5,755 nt of DNA from Pseudomonadota bacterium (GTDB lineage Bacteria; Desulfobacterota; BSN033; WVXP01; G020346125): the NCBI GenBank assembly GCA_030672465.1, contig DAOVGJ010000207.1, positions 1 through 5,755 of the forward strand, written 5' to 3'. The translations under genes were made by a program, and so were the position numbers. The notes below the pieces were generated by a model. It was not told the origin of the DNA and did no database searches. It was given only the letters and a program-made list of their open reading frames with translations. Of the stretch, positions 1 to 5,255 are shown piece by piece. Numbering within the stretch: position 1 is the stretch's first letter; each line of letters begins with the position of its first letter.

Positions 1-14
1 AGACTAAAACCCAT

Positions 15-19
15 GGAGG
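15..19 (+). promoter_or_regulatory. Ribosome binding site that sets the start of the first gene
   Basis: GGAGG lies 8 bases before the ATG at position 28. It also lies inside the longer frame that opens at the ATG at 13, where nothing resembling a Shine-Dalgarno sequence is visible in the 12 bases available upstream. The downstream ATG is therefore the better start. Confidence 0.6.
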
Positions 20-27
20 CGAAGAAA

Positions 28-654
28 ATGTTTTACCAATTCACCTTTTTGGAGTATGATAAGGTTCATTTCGTGGGGAAAGAGATGTCTGGCCTAAATA
101 CGGTATTAAACAAAGAGGTCGAGCTTTTGAGCGAGTTCCTCATCGATGAGGGAAGAAAACTTGTCTATGCCATCCTGAGGCTCAATGAGGCCAAGGACCC
201 CTTGAAGGAAAAGGGAGTGTGGAATCTGGACAAGGGATATAACGATTGGCTTCGGATCCACGGCCGAGACTACCAAGTACTGATGGAGAGATACGGGGAG
301 GCCAATACCTTTCGGATCTTCGCGGAGGTTGAAAATATCTTGATCTTCTTCGTCGGTTTCTGTTTGAATAAATACGTGGACGACGAAATGAAAAGAAAAC
401 CTCTCTTGGATCGATTAACAGGTCAAATTCAAAAGGAAATGGAGAAGATTGGGGTGGACTTCAATGGCAACGGCCCCAAGAAATACAAGGAAGATGAGAA
501 CTACGTTGAGGCCTTCGGGGTCGAGCTCGGTCATCTTTTGGAAAAACCAAGCGCGGTATTGATGGCCAATCTCTCGGTCCTCATCGCTGACTATTTAGGA
601 AAGTGGTTCGTGCCCACCGTGGGGTTCATCCTTCAGAGCTCACAAAGACCTTAG
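28..654 (+). CDS. Hypothetical helical protein, 208 aa
   Basis: I do not recognise this protein. The frame is complete and ends in TAG. I start it at the ATG at 28 because GGAGG sits 8 bases upstream; an in-frame ATG at 13 would add five residues. The protein is rich in Glu, Lys and Leu and looks mostly alpha-helical and soluble. Residues about 98-113 form one hydrophobic stretch, too broken by charges on both sides to call a membrane anchor with confidence. Residues 145-155 (Asp, Gly, Asn, Pro, Lys rich) look like a flexible loop between two helical halves. There is no signal peptide and no cysteine or histidine cluster. The HEAT-repeat gene follows after 66 bases on the same strand with its own ribosome binding site, so co-transcription is possible. 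No function is proposed. Confidence 0.8.
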   Translation: MFYQFTFLEYDKVHFVGKEMSGLNTVLNKEVELLSEFLIDEGRKLVYAILRLNEAKDPLKEKGVWNLDKGYNDWLRIHGRDYQVLMERYGEANTFRIFAEVENILIFFVGFCLNKYVDDEMKRKPLLDRLTGQIQKEMEKIGVDFNGNGPKKYKEDENYVEAFGVELGHLLEKPSAVLMANLSVLIADYLGKWFVPTVGFILQSSQRP

Positions 655-720
655 GCTCCCCTTAGAGCAAATCAAGGTTATTCCAATCCAAAGATCTTTT
701 ATACAAAGGAGGGATAGGTC

Positions 721-1506
721 GTGGAGAAGGGCAATTTAAAGTCGGCTTTTAAAAAACTCAGGGCGCAAAGTGTGGATGACGTCATCGAAGGGCTCAACGA
801 GATCGAGTGGAAGATAAAGGACCTTCGGGGGAAAGACCTCAATGAGGCAATTCTGGCCTTGTGCAGCCTCTTTTATATCGACCTCTCTGACCGGCCTGAC
901 CTGGAGCCTGCCGTGGACCGCGCCTCCAAAATATTGGTTACACTGGGAGAAAAGGCGATCCCCCTAATTCTCTATGAAATGAAGGAGGCAGATTTAAATA
1001 TCCAGTTCGTTCTTTCAAGGACTTTGGGCCAGATCGGCAAACCCGCCATCAAGCCGTTGCTTAAGTTCTATTCGGGGTCCTTCGATCCTTACGTGAGATC
1101 TTTTGCCCTCTACGCCATGGGGAAGATTAGGGAACCTGAGATGACCAAGGTTATCCCCAAGGTGATAGATGCCATGGATGATTCCAATGGCGAGGTAAGG
1201 GATACGGCGACGAGGGTATTGGGAAAGATGGTCGAGCACCTGGACCCCCAAAATATCCCACAAAAAGTGCGGAGGAGGATGTTCAACTCAATTATCAAAA
1301 ACCTATCTGACCGCCATTCCGGTGTCAGGGCAAAGGCGGTACGAAGCATCGGAAAGATGGCGAAGTTCGGTTTTATTGGCACCCGAGAGAAATCCACGGT
1401 CAAAAAAGCCATGGCCAGGATCTTGGGACTGGATGATGCCTTCGATTGGGACCGGGCATATGTCGTCCGTGCCGAGGCCGAGGAGACGATGAAGTACCTG
1501 GACTGA
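721..1506 (+). CDS. HEAT-repeat protein, 261 aa
   Basis: This is an all-helical repeat protein, most likely a scaffold for protein-protein contacts; nothing shows an enzyme active site. It starts at GTG, supported by AAAGGAGGG at 705-713 with a 7-base spacer. After a charged N-terminal region (about 1-60) come paired helices of HEAT type: about 63-89, 90-118, 122-155, 156-195 and 198-216, with a final helix near 246-260. Typical repeat signatures are visible, for example V/I-R followed by A-x-x-x-L/I-G-K/Q-x at residues 99-107, 125-135, 159-169 and 202-212, and the helix-breaking GKPAIKPLL at 106-114. No signal peptide or membrane segment is seen, so it should be cytosolic. Its partner is unknown. 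Lying between an unknown gene and a thymidylate synthase gene, it may share their transcript. HEAT-like PBS lyase proteins are a related alternative label. Confidence 0.85.
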   Translation: MEKGNLKSAFKKLRAQSVDDVIEGLNEIEWKIKDLRGKDLNEAILALCSLFYIDLSDRPDLEPAVDRASKILVTLGEKAIPLILYEMKEADLNIQFVLSRTLGQIGKPAIKPLLKFYSGSFDPYVRSFALYAMGKIREPEMTKVIPKVIDAMDDSNGEVRDTATRVLGKMVEHLDPQNIPQKVRRRMFNSIIKNLSDRHSGVRAKAVRSIGKMAKFGFIGTREKSTVKKAMARILGLDDAFDWDRAYVVRAEAEETMKYLD

Positions 1507-1587
1507 TCCCCCGGAAGGGAACGGACGATGCGGGTCCGTGCGCCACGTTATCAACCCTGAAGGACTTCACAACTCATTACCGGGGGA
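1507..1587 (+). other. Possible structured RNA leader of the thymidylate synthase gene
   Basis: The gap between the HEAT gene stop (1504-1506) and the thymidylate synthase start can fold into a branched structure. An 8-bp perfect stem pairs TCCCCCGG (1507-1514) with CCGGGGGA (1580-1587). Inside it are AGGG/CCCT (1516-1519 with 1555-1558), a 6-bp hairpin ACGGAC/GTCCGT (1521-1526 with 1534-1539, loop of 7) and a small hairpin TGAA/TTCA (1558-1561 with 1566-1569; base 1558 can serve only one of the two). The closing stem is followed by an A-run and then TTG and TTT, about 18 bases before the ribosome binding site. This could be an attenuator, a processing signal or chance; it matches no riboswitch I know. 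Confidence 0.3.
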
Positions 1588-1604
1588 AAAAATTGTTTAA
1601 ACAT

Positions 1605-1611
1605 GGAGGAG
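1605..1611 (+). promoter_or_regulatory. Ribosome binding site that sets the thymidylate synthase start
   Basis: GGAGGAG lies 6 bases before the ATG at 1618 and overlaps the alternative in-frame ATG at 1603, which has no comparable site ahead of it. This favours the downstream start. Confidence 0.65.
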
Positions 1612-1617
1612 AAATGG

Positions 1618-2283
1618 ATGGGCTTTCATTTCGAGTACATTCAGGCCCGGGATCTCCCGGATGCTTGGTTTCAATGCATCTATAATATCTTCGAGAAGGG
1701 ATTCGAATACACGATAGACCGAGGGAGTTTTAAGGGACAGAAGCGGCTTGAGTACGATTATATCGTAATACAGATCAAATTTCCCTCCACTCGGCCCATC
1801 ATCCCAGATATTCCCCCCGGAGTTGGAGTGCCCCCTCCCACCGATATGGAGTATGTCGAGGGCTACCTGGAAAAGCTCATCACCTCGAATAAATCGGAAT
1901 TGGAGAGCTACACCTACGGAGAAGACCTGGAGAAACAGATTTCCGAGGTCATCAGGATGTACAAGGAGGACGGGTTCAACACGAATCAGGCCTATATGGC
2001 CGTTGGAAATGCGGCCTCCATCTTATTGGACGATCCTCAATGTCTCCGTGGAATCGATACCCGGGTTCGATACGGAAAGCTCCACTTCATGCCCTACTTC
2101 AGGTCCTGGGACCTCTGGGCTGGATTTCCCTCCAACTTGGCGGGCATTCAATTGGTCAAGGAATATATGGCCAGGGAGATCGGGGTGGAAGACGGGGAGA
2201 TCATCGCGGCCAGCAAAGGCCTTCACCTTTACGATTACTGTTGGGACCTCGCCAAGGCGAGGGTGGGAAAATCCGAACTATAG
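1618..2283 (+). CDS. thyA: Thymidylate synthase, archaeal/methanogen-like type
   Basis: The enzyme methylates dUMP to dTMP with a methylene-carrying pterin cofactor, in the cytosol. The C-terminal half carries the ThyA signatures: YGEDL near 100-104; a PQCLR motif with the presumed catalytic nucleophile Cys142 (compare PPC in classic ThyA); FRSWDLW at 161-167, matching the RS.D dUMP-phosphate and base-binding motif; GFPSNLAG at 169-176 with the conserved Asn173; and GLHLYDY at 201-207, matching HxY that holds the deoxyribose. The first 95 residues do not resemble bacterial ThyA, and at 221 aa it is shorter than the roughly 264-aa E. coli enzyme. Both traits fit the methanogen family, in which tetrahydromethanopterin is thought to replace folate; cofactor choice here is unknown. 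An in-frame ATG at 1603 would add five residues, but the ribosome binding site favours 1618. The gene converges on the corrinoid activation gene after 47 bases. I am confident of the superfamily, less of the cofactor. Confidence 0.85.
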   Translation: MGFHFEYIQARDLPDAWFQCIYNIFEKGFEYTIDRGSFKGQKRLEYDYIVIQIKFPSTRPIIPDIPPGVGVPPPTDMEYVEGYLEKLITSNKSELESYTYGEDLEKQISEVIRMYKEDGFNTNQAYMAVGNAASILLDDPQCLRGIDTRVRYGKLHFMPYFRSWDLWAGFPSNLAGIQLVKEYMAREIGVEDGEIIAASKGLHLYDYCWDLAKARVGKSEL

Positions 2284-2308
2284 GGGTTGCTGAGGGGTGA
2301 TGAACCCC
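2283..2308. terminator. Weak hairpin between convergent genes
   Basis: GGGGTT (2283-2288) can pair with AACCCC (2303-2308); alternatively GGGGT (2294-2298) pairs with ACCCC (2304-2308) over a 5-base loop. It lies between two convergent stop codons, a usual place for a shared terminator, but neither strand has a T-run after the stem, so any intrinsic termination would be weak. Confidence 0.25.
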
Positions 2309-2330
2309 GAAGCACTGCCCAAAGATGGGA

Positions 2331-3014
2331 TTATTCATCATTTAACCCATACTTCTTCCTCAGAGTTTCGTCGTATGGTGCCTTTCTCGCCGGACAGCCC
2401 TTCCTCGGGCACAACTGACAGCTGAAAAACATCACCTCCGTAGGAAAAAATATGCCGGATATTGACTTTCTCGGGATCATTAACATGCTCTCGGTCAATG
2501 TGACCCCGATCAGCTCCTCCACATTACCGAATAAGGAGAAGAAGGGGCTCTGCTCGGTTACCGGCCAATCTTTTAGGGATCCGGGGCTCATCCTGGAGAG
2601 CTGCCCTAACCCGAAATGTCTTTTCAAATATTCCTCCAGGTACTGCCTGCTGAAACGCAGGGCCATATCCCCAATGGTCTCCAGATAAAACTGCCTCAGC
2701 AGATCGTTACATGAGCTGGCCTCATGCTCCAGGGCCTTTCCAATGGTTATGATAAAGGGAAAAACCCTTCCTACCTTATCCAGATTAACCCGTAAAACCC
2801 GGCTGGTAAACGTTACCCCGTTAACCTCTACCGTGTCCTCCCCTCTTTGGCCGATGTATGAGACTTCGTAAACGGCCTTAGCTTGGATTAAGGATTCCGC
2901 TATCCCCACCAATTCCCGAACGTCGGATGAAGAGCCGGCTTTTGTATTCAGACGCAACTGCCCCTTGACTTCCTCAAGATCTAATTGAATCGGAATATTA
3001 TCTAATACCCTCAT
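2331..3014 (-). CDS. Stand-alone vitamin B12-dependent methionine synthase activation-domain protein
   Basis: This 227-aa protein matches the activation domain of cobalamin-dependent methionine synthase, the part that binds S-adenosylmethionine and helps re-methylate cob(II)alamin after it is accidentally oxidised. The key stretch is RMSPGSLKDWP at 141-151 followed by EQ at 154-155, which corresponds to the RxSPGY region of MetH. The C-terminal part, SGIFFP at 186-191 and FFSCQLC at 196-202, leads into a cysteine cluster Cys199-x2-Cys202-x4-Cys207 that E. coli MetH lacks and that could hold a metal or an iron-sulphur cluster. Known stand-alone versions, such as the one in Thermotoga maritima, serve a short MetH; others sit beside corrinoid methyltransferases, so the partner here is uncertain and none is in view. 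The start ATG has only a weak GAGG two bases upstream and lies 5 bases after the stop of a preceding frame, suggesting past translational coupling. No signal peptide or membrane segment is seen. Confidence 0.8.
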   Translation of the reverse strand: MRVLDNIPIQLDLEEVKGQLRLNTKAGSSSDVRELVGIAESLIQAKAVYEVSYIGQRGEDTVEVNGVTFTSRVLRVNLDKVGRVFPFIITIGKALEHEASSCNDLLRQFYLETIGDMALRFSRQYLEEYLKRHFGLGQLSRMSPGSLKDWPVTEQSPFFSLFGNVEELIGVTLTESMLMIPRKSISGIFFPTEVMFFSCQLCPRKGCPARKAPYDETLRKKYGLNDE

Positions 3015-3019
3015 GACCT

Positions 3020-3193
3020 CTACTCAAAAAAAACCTTCAACTCTCCGCAGATCTCCTCCGGAGGCATGGTGGTAAGCATCTCCCCGTGGAGGGAGACTCC
3101 CGAAACGATTTTTCGAATTTGATCATCTCCCCAATCTCCCCATTGTGAAAGGGTCCCCTCGTGAATAATTATGGCACGAGGACTCTCGTCGGG
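3020..3193 (-). pseudogene. 3' remnant of an unidentified gene, 5' end lost
   Basis: A frame of 57 codons ends with TAG 5 bases before the corrinoid activation gene, on the same strand. It reads like genuine protein (residues such as HEGTLSQWGDWGDDQIRK, then LHGEMLTTMPPEEIC) with an acidic amphipathic C-terminus, but an in-frame TAG at 3194-3196 cuts it upstream and the only ATG codons are close to its end. It is too short for the tightly packed gene its position suggests. The simplest reading is that the front of an operon partner was deleted or replaced by the repeat-like sequence beyond 3200. I do not recognise the family. An alternative is that the window's sequence has a frameshift or base error here. 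Confidence 0.45.
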
Positions 3194-3196
3194 CTA

Positions 3197-3532
3197 ACAC
3201 TATATAGTATCTTCTGCGCAAGAGTGAGGTCAAGAGATGGTCCTTTTTGGGCGCGATTCCCCCCTCAACATTCCGTAGTATCATCCTACAACGTACTCAA
3301 GTTTCCTGACTATTGAAAATCAGGTATTTCAGTAGGGCATTCCCTTGTTCCCTCGCTCCTATGCCTTCGAAGTGACCCTTTCGGGGTTCGCAGGCGGGGA
3401 ATACTTACCCCTTCCAGCCGATTTCGGGTACTGCCGTTATGCGGTGCAGTAGTGCTGCGGTTTGAAGGATGGGATTACGCTCAGGAACAACGGAATCCCC
3501 AAGAAAATCATGAAACTCCAGACAACGTACAA
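3197..3532. other. Gene-poor stretch between the remnant and the zinc protein promoter
   Basis: No gene is evident here. It holds the candidate miniature element and a + strand frame from the ATG at 3237 to the TGA at 3534-3536 that is interrupted only by three TAG codons (3276-3278, 3333-3335, 3450-3452). Another + frame is open from about 3317 to 3592 without an ATG start. Several frames being open at once argues for structured or repeat sequence more than for a gene. I see no match to tRNA, tmRNA, SRP RNA, RNase P RNA or a cobalamin riboswitch. Confidence 0.4.
3288..3530. mobile_element. Candidate decayed miniature transposable element with 9-bp direct repeats
   Basis: ACAACGTAC occurs at 3288-3296 and again at 3522-3530, flanking a 225-bp segment. 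Just inside each copy are imperfect inverted repeats: AGTTTCCTGACTATT from 3300 on the left, and on the right, read on the - strand from 3517, AGTTTCATGATTTTC (12 of 15 match). The interior has several short hairpins, for example CCTGA/TCAGG (3305-3309 with 3320-3324) and GGGG/CCCC around 3395-3415, and no convincing transposase. Direct duplications outside inverted ends are what a MITE or a collapsed insertion sequence leaves. The spacing between duplication and inverted repeat differs by one base between ends (3 and 4), so the boundaries are uncertain. Confidence 0.35.
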
Positions 3533-3562
3533 TTGATTGGAAAAAGGGGGGGGAGGTATGAT
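3533..3562 (+). promoter_or_regulatory. Candidate promoter of the zinc protein gene
   Basis: TTGATT (3533-3538) and TATGAT (3557-3562) form a good sigma-70-like pair with an 18-base spacer that contains a run of eight G. The -10 element overlaps the perfect palindrome ATGATATCAT (3558-3567), which could be an operator. Transcription from here would give a leader of roughly 110 bases before the ATG at 3680. Confidence 0.4.
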
Positions 3563-3683
3563 ATCATCTCACACGTCAAAGAGGGAGGATGAACCCGATG
3601 ATACGGCTTCTTTCTGCCTTCAAAAGCACGGGATAGTGGAGGATAATACCTACGACTTACATAGAGGGAGGGGAGAATCATGA
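3558..3683 (+). CDS. Possible 41-aa leader peptide overlapping the zinc protein start
   Basis: An ATG frame of 41 codons ends in TGA at 3681-3683, so its stop overlaps the next gene's start in the compact ATGA arrangement typical of coupled translation. The peptide is polar and acidic early (KREDEPDDT at 8-16), with one Cys at 20 and a basic tail (HRGRGES at 35-41); it resembles nothing I know. A purine-rich GGGGGGGGAGG precedes the ATG, but the GGAGG part ends one base away, which is too close, and the same bases may be a promoter -10 element. If the promoter call is right, this frame is not translated from that transcript. Confidence 0.25.
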   Translation: MISSHTSKREDEPDDTASFCLQKHGIVEDNTYDLHRGRGES

Positions 3684-3913
3684 AAAAGCTGGTCTGTCCT
3701 AATTGCGGGGCCGAATTAGATGAGTGGGGGTATCATCTTTGCAGAAATGCGAGTTTTGTCGAACCCGTAAAATGCGAATACTGCGGGAAATCTATAACGG
3801 ATCCCAGACACATCTGCAAACCCATGCTTCCTCATTTGAAGTATGTATGCGGTAACTGTGGAAGGTTATCCGTGAAAGAGCATCTGCTCTGTAAGCCTAC
3901 CCCCGTTGAATAA
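3680..3913 (+). CDS. Small protein with three CCHC zinc-ribbon-like modules
   Basis: A 77-aa cytosolic protein made almost wholly of three metal-binding modules, each a CxxC followed by a His-Cys pair: Cys6, Cys9, His19, Cys21; Cys32, Cys35, His44, Cys46; Cys57, Cys60, His68, Cys71. The first and third CxxC turns read CPNCG and CGNCG, the usual zinc-ribbon knuckle, so three zinc ions are the natural guess. The gap between the CxxC and the His shrinks from 9 to 8 to 7 residues. HLC, HIC and HLLC are each followed by basic residues and then Pro (RN in the first, KP in the others), so the modules look like internal duplications. No catalytic domain is attached. Such proteins may bind nucleic acid, bind another protein or store metal; the sequence does not decide. 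The ATG has GGAGG 8 bases upstream. It stands alone, convergent with the GalT-like gene after 46 bases. Confidence 0.8.
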   Translation: MKKLVCPNCGAELDEWGYHLCRNASFVEPVKCEYCGKSITDPRHICKPMLPHLKYVCGNCGRLSVKEHLLCKPTPVE

Positions 3914-3959
3914 CCAACTCCTTATCCTGAAAATCTCTCTGGGTGAATTGCCGACGACG

Positions 3960-4982
3960 TTAGAATTCCGGCTTCAACATCCCATTTATCTCCTCGGGAA
4001 AGGCCATACAAATGCTCTCGTTGAAGAGGTTTCGAAGGGCCCCTACGTCGGATGAACCCAGGGCCTGATTGAAGAAAGTCCGGGGCGAGAAGAGAAGATG
4101 CACCCGAGCGTGCTCATCCCCTACAGCGCCGGTGAAAAAATTCATGTTGAAGTTGTAAATTCCCATCTTATCATAGGCTGCCATGGCCTTGGTGAGCCCC
4201 GCGCATAGGTCAGACAGGTCGCCGTCGGTAAGTTCAAGCGTCGATTGAACGCCATTCACCACGGCCAGCACGTCTCCAGCTACTCCCATGGGAGCATAGG
4301 CAGTGAGCCACGTTGTACGGCCAATTCTTCCCAGGTAACGTTCGCCGCTGGCCTCCTCAGCCTTTACCAAATCGTCCCAGTAATTAGTGCCGTTAGTCCC
4401 GGAGTAAGTTTGCGCTGCCTCCAATTCCTCTCGCATGAGGTTAGGGGCAACAGAGGTGGCAAATACCTGCAAGTGTGAATGTATCAAGGAACTCCCCGAA
4501 GCGGGCATGTAGTTCCAGTTGATGATATGATAAACTGACTCAGGGTGCCCTATACCATCGACCTTACGAAAGAACTCCATGGCGAGGCGGAAGGTCTTTG
4601 CGATGCGCTCAGCCGTGATCTCCGTCATGGGAATGAAATGACGGCTCCCCATGGTGGCCACGGCGCCAAGGCTATCATATGGAGCTATATTGGGAAAAAG
4701 AACCATGTCGTCCGAAATAATCCGCCCCTCTGGTAAGATCTCTTCCGGGAAGCAAGGAGTTACCTTCAGGACCTTGTCCGGGCAAAAGGGACACCATGCC
4801 TCGGTCCCGGCAACGAGCTTTTCAAAATCGGGCTTATCCCATTTGAGCGCCATGAAATGGCAAATGCGGGAATTTCTTCCGGTCAGGGGATCCCTCCGTA
4901 TCTCGCTCGGAATGGACCTGCGGGCCATGTTGTTCTTTGGATCGAGAATGAGGGTTTCCTTTTGGATAGCTTCGAACTTCAT
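3960..4982 (-). CDS. GalT-family nucleotidyltransferase (galactose-1-phosphate uridylyltransferase-like, HIT superfamily)
   Basis: Family members move a nucleoside monophosphate between a sugar-1-phosphate and a nucleotide sugar; GalT itself makes UDP-galactose and glucose-1-phosphate in the Leloir pathway. The 340-aa length is that of GalT. Motifs in order: RRDPLTGR at 29-36, matching the N-terminal R.DPLTG of GalT; Cys64-Pro-Phe-Cys67, a zinc-binding CxxC; NIAPY at 98-102; SRHF with His115, a likely third zinc ligand; then His168-Ser-His170-Leu-Gln172, the HxHxQ active site in which the second His (170) should carry the nucleotide. The second half-domain ends with EHARVHLLFSPR at 290-301, like the EHxHxHxxxxPR region of GalT. 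The turn before the active site (NWNYMPASGSS) departs from classic GalT, so the substrate may be another sugar phosphate, or the enzyme may act like the ADP-glucose phosphorylase branch. AAGGAG lies 5 bases before the ATG. No other galactose gene is in view. Confidence 0.8.
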   Translation of the reverse strand: MKFEAIQKETLILDPKNNMARRSIPSEIRRDPLTGRNSRICHFMALKWDKPDFEKLVAGTEAWCPFCPDKVLKVTPCFPEEILPEGRIISDDMVLFPNIAPYDSLGAVATMGSRHFIPMTEITAERIAKTFRLAMEFFRKVDGIGHPESVYHIINWNYMPASGSSLIHSHLQVFATSVAPNLMREELEAAQTYSGTNGTNYWDDLVKAEEASGERYLGRIGRTTWLTAYAPMGVAGDVLAVVNGVQSTLELTDGDLSDLCAGLTKAMAAYDKMGIYNFNMNFFTGAVGDEHARVHLLFSPRTFFNQALGSSDVGALRNLFNESICMAFPEEINGMLKPEF

Positions 4983-5020
4983 GGGGTCTCCTTTTCCACA
5001 CTTGATCAGAGGTCAATAAA

Positions 5021-5048
5021 ATCATACCATACTATATTACCACAACAA
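5021..5048 (-). promoter_or_regulatory. Candidate promoter of the GalT-like gene
   Basis: Reading the - strand, TTGTTG (5048-5043) and TATGAT (5026-5021) are separated by 16 bases, a fair sigma-70-like pair placed about 40 bases ahead of the ATG at 4982. The intervening leader carries the ribosome binding site AAGGAG (4993-4988). No operator-like repeat stands out. Confidence 0.4.
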
Positions 5049-5254
5049 TAGTCCACGGAAAATCTGTCCGAAGTATCCTGGCTTCCATAAGAAACATTTT
5101 TGTAACTCTTTGGCTTCATTGAAAATTTGATACTTCAGAATAGAACTCCTCCATTGAGAAGCGTCTCGTTTTTTTCGATAGATATAGCTAGTATCACGTC
5201 CCAAAAGTAATTTATAAAAATCACGCCAAAACTGGTCGTACGTATTGAGCTGTC
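5037..5254 (-). pseudogene. Possible C-terminal gene remnant running into an AT-rich repeat
   Basis: A frame of about 72 codons ends in TAA at 5037-5039 and reads like the end of a real protein: aromatic and basic, with DQFWRDFYKLLLGR, a KKRDASQW segment and a KPGYFGQIFRGLLLW tail. It has no start codon of its own. Going upstream it passes into the AT-rich inverted repeat at 5256-5395, whose translation (FEFRASNF) is of a kind seen in spurious frames over such repeats. I therefore read the 111-codon ATG frame opening at 5372 as a repeat fused to a remnant. Some radical SAM and glycosyltransferase proteins end with a similar KPxYFxxxxRG tail, but that is only a resemblance. It could also be chance. 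Confidence 0.25.
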
Positions 5255-5255
5255 G

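Noticed and set aside
1015..1554. Three overlapping - strand frames of 82-100 codons opposite the HEAT gene
   Set aside because: They lie antisense to a well-supported gene with a good ribosome binding site and HEAT repeats, and their translations show no domain character.
1507..1587. tRNA or tetrahydrofolate riboswitch
   Set aside because: The closing stem has roughly tRNA-like spacing, but there is no T-loop sequence, no plausible anticodon arm and no match to the tetrahydrofolate riboswitch core I remember.
1823..2300. Alternative + and - frames across the thymidylate synthase gene
   Set aside because: They are rich in Arg, Trp, Ser and Pro as expected for out-of-frame reading, and the main frame carries the full set of ThyA motifs.
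3056..3065. Perfect palindrome CCTCCGGAGG as an operator
   Set aside because: It lies inside the coding remnant, is short and fits the local codons, so chance is the better explanation.
3015..3540. Cobalamin riboswitch ahead of the corrinoid activation gene
   Set aside because: I found no B12-box-like GCCACTG on either strand and the upstream space is occupied by a coding remnant.
4245..5019. + strand frames opposite the GalT-like gene
   Set aside because: They are antisense to a gene with intact HIT-family motifs and a good ribosome binding site, and have no start signals of their own.
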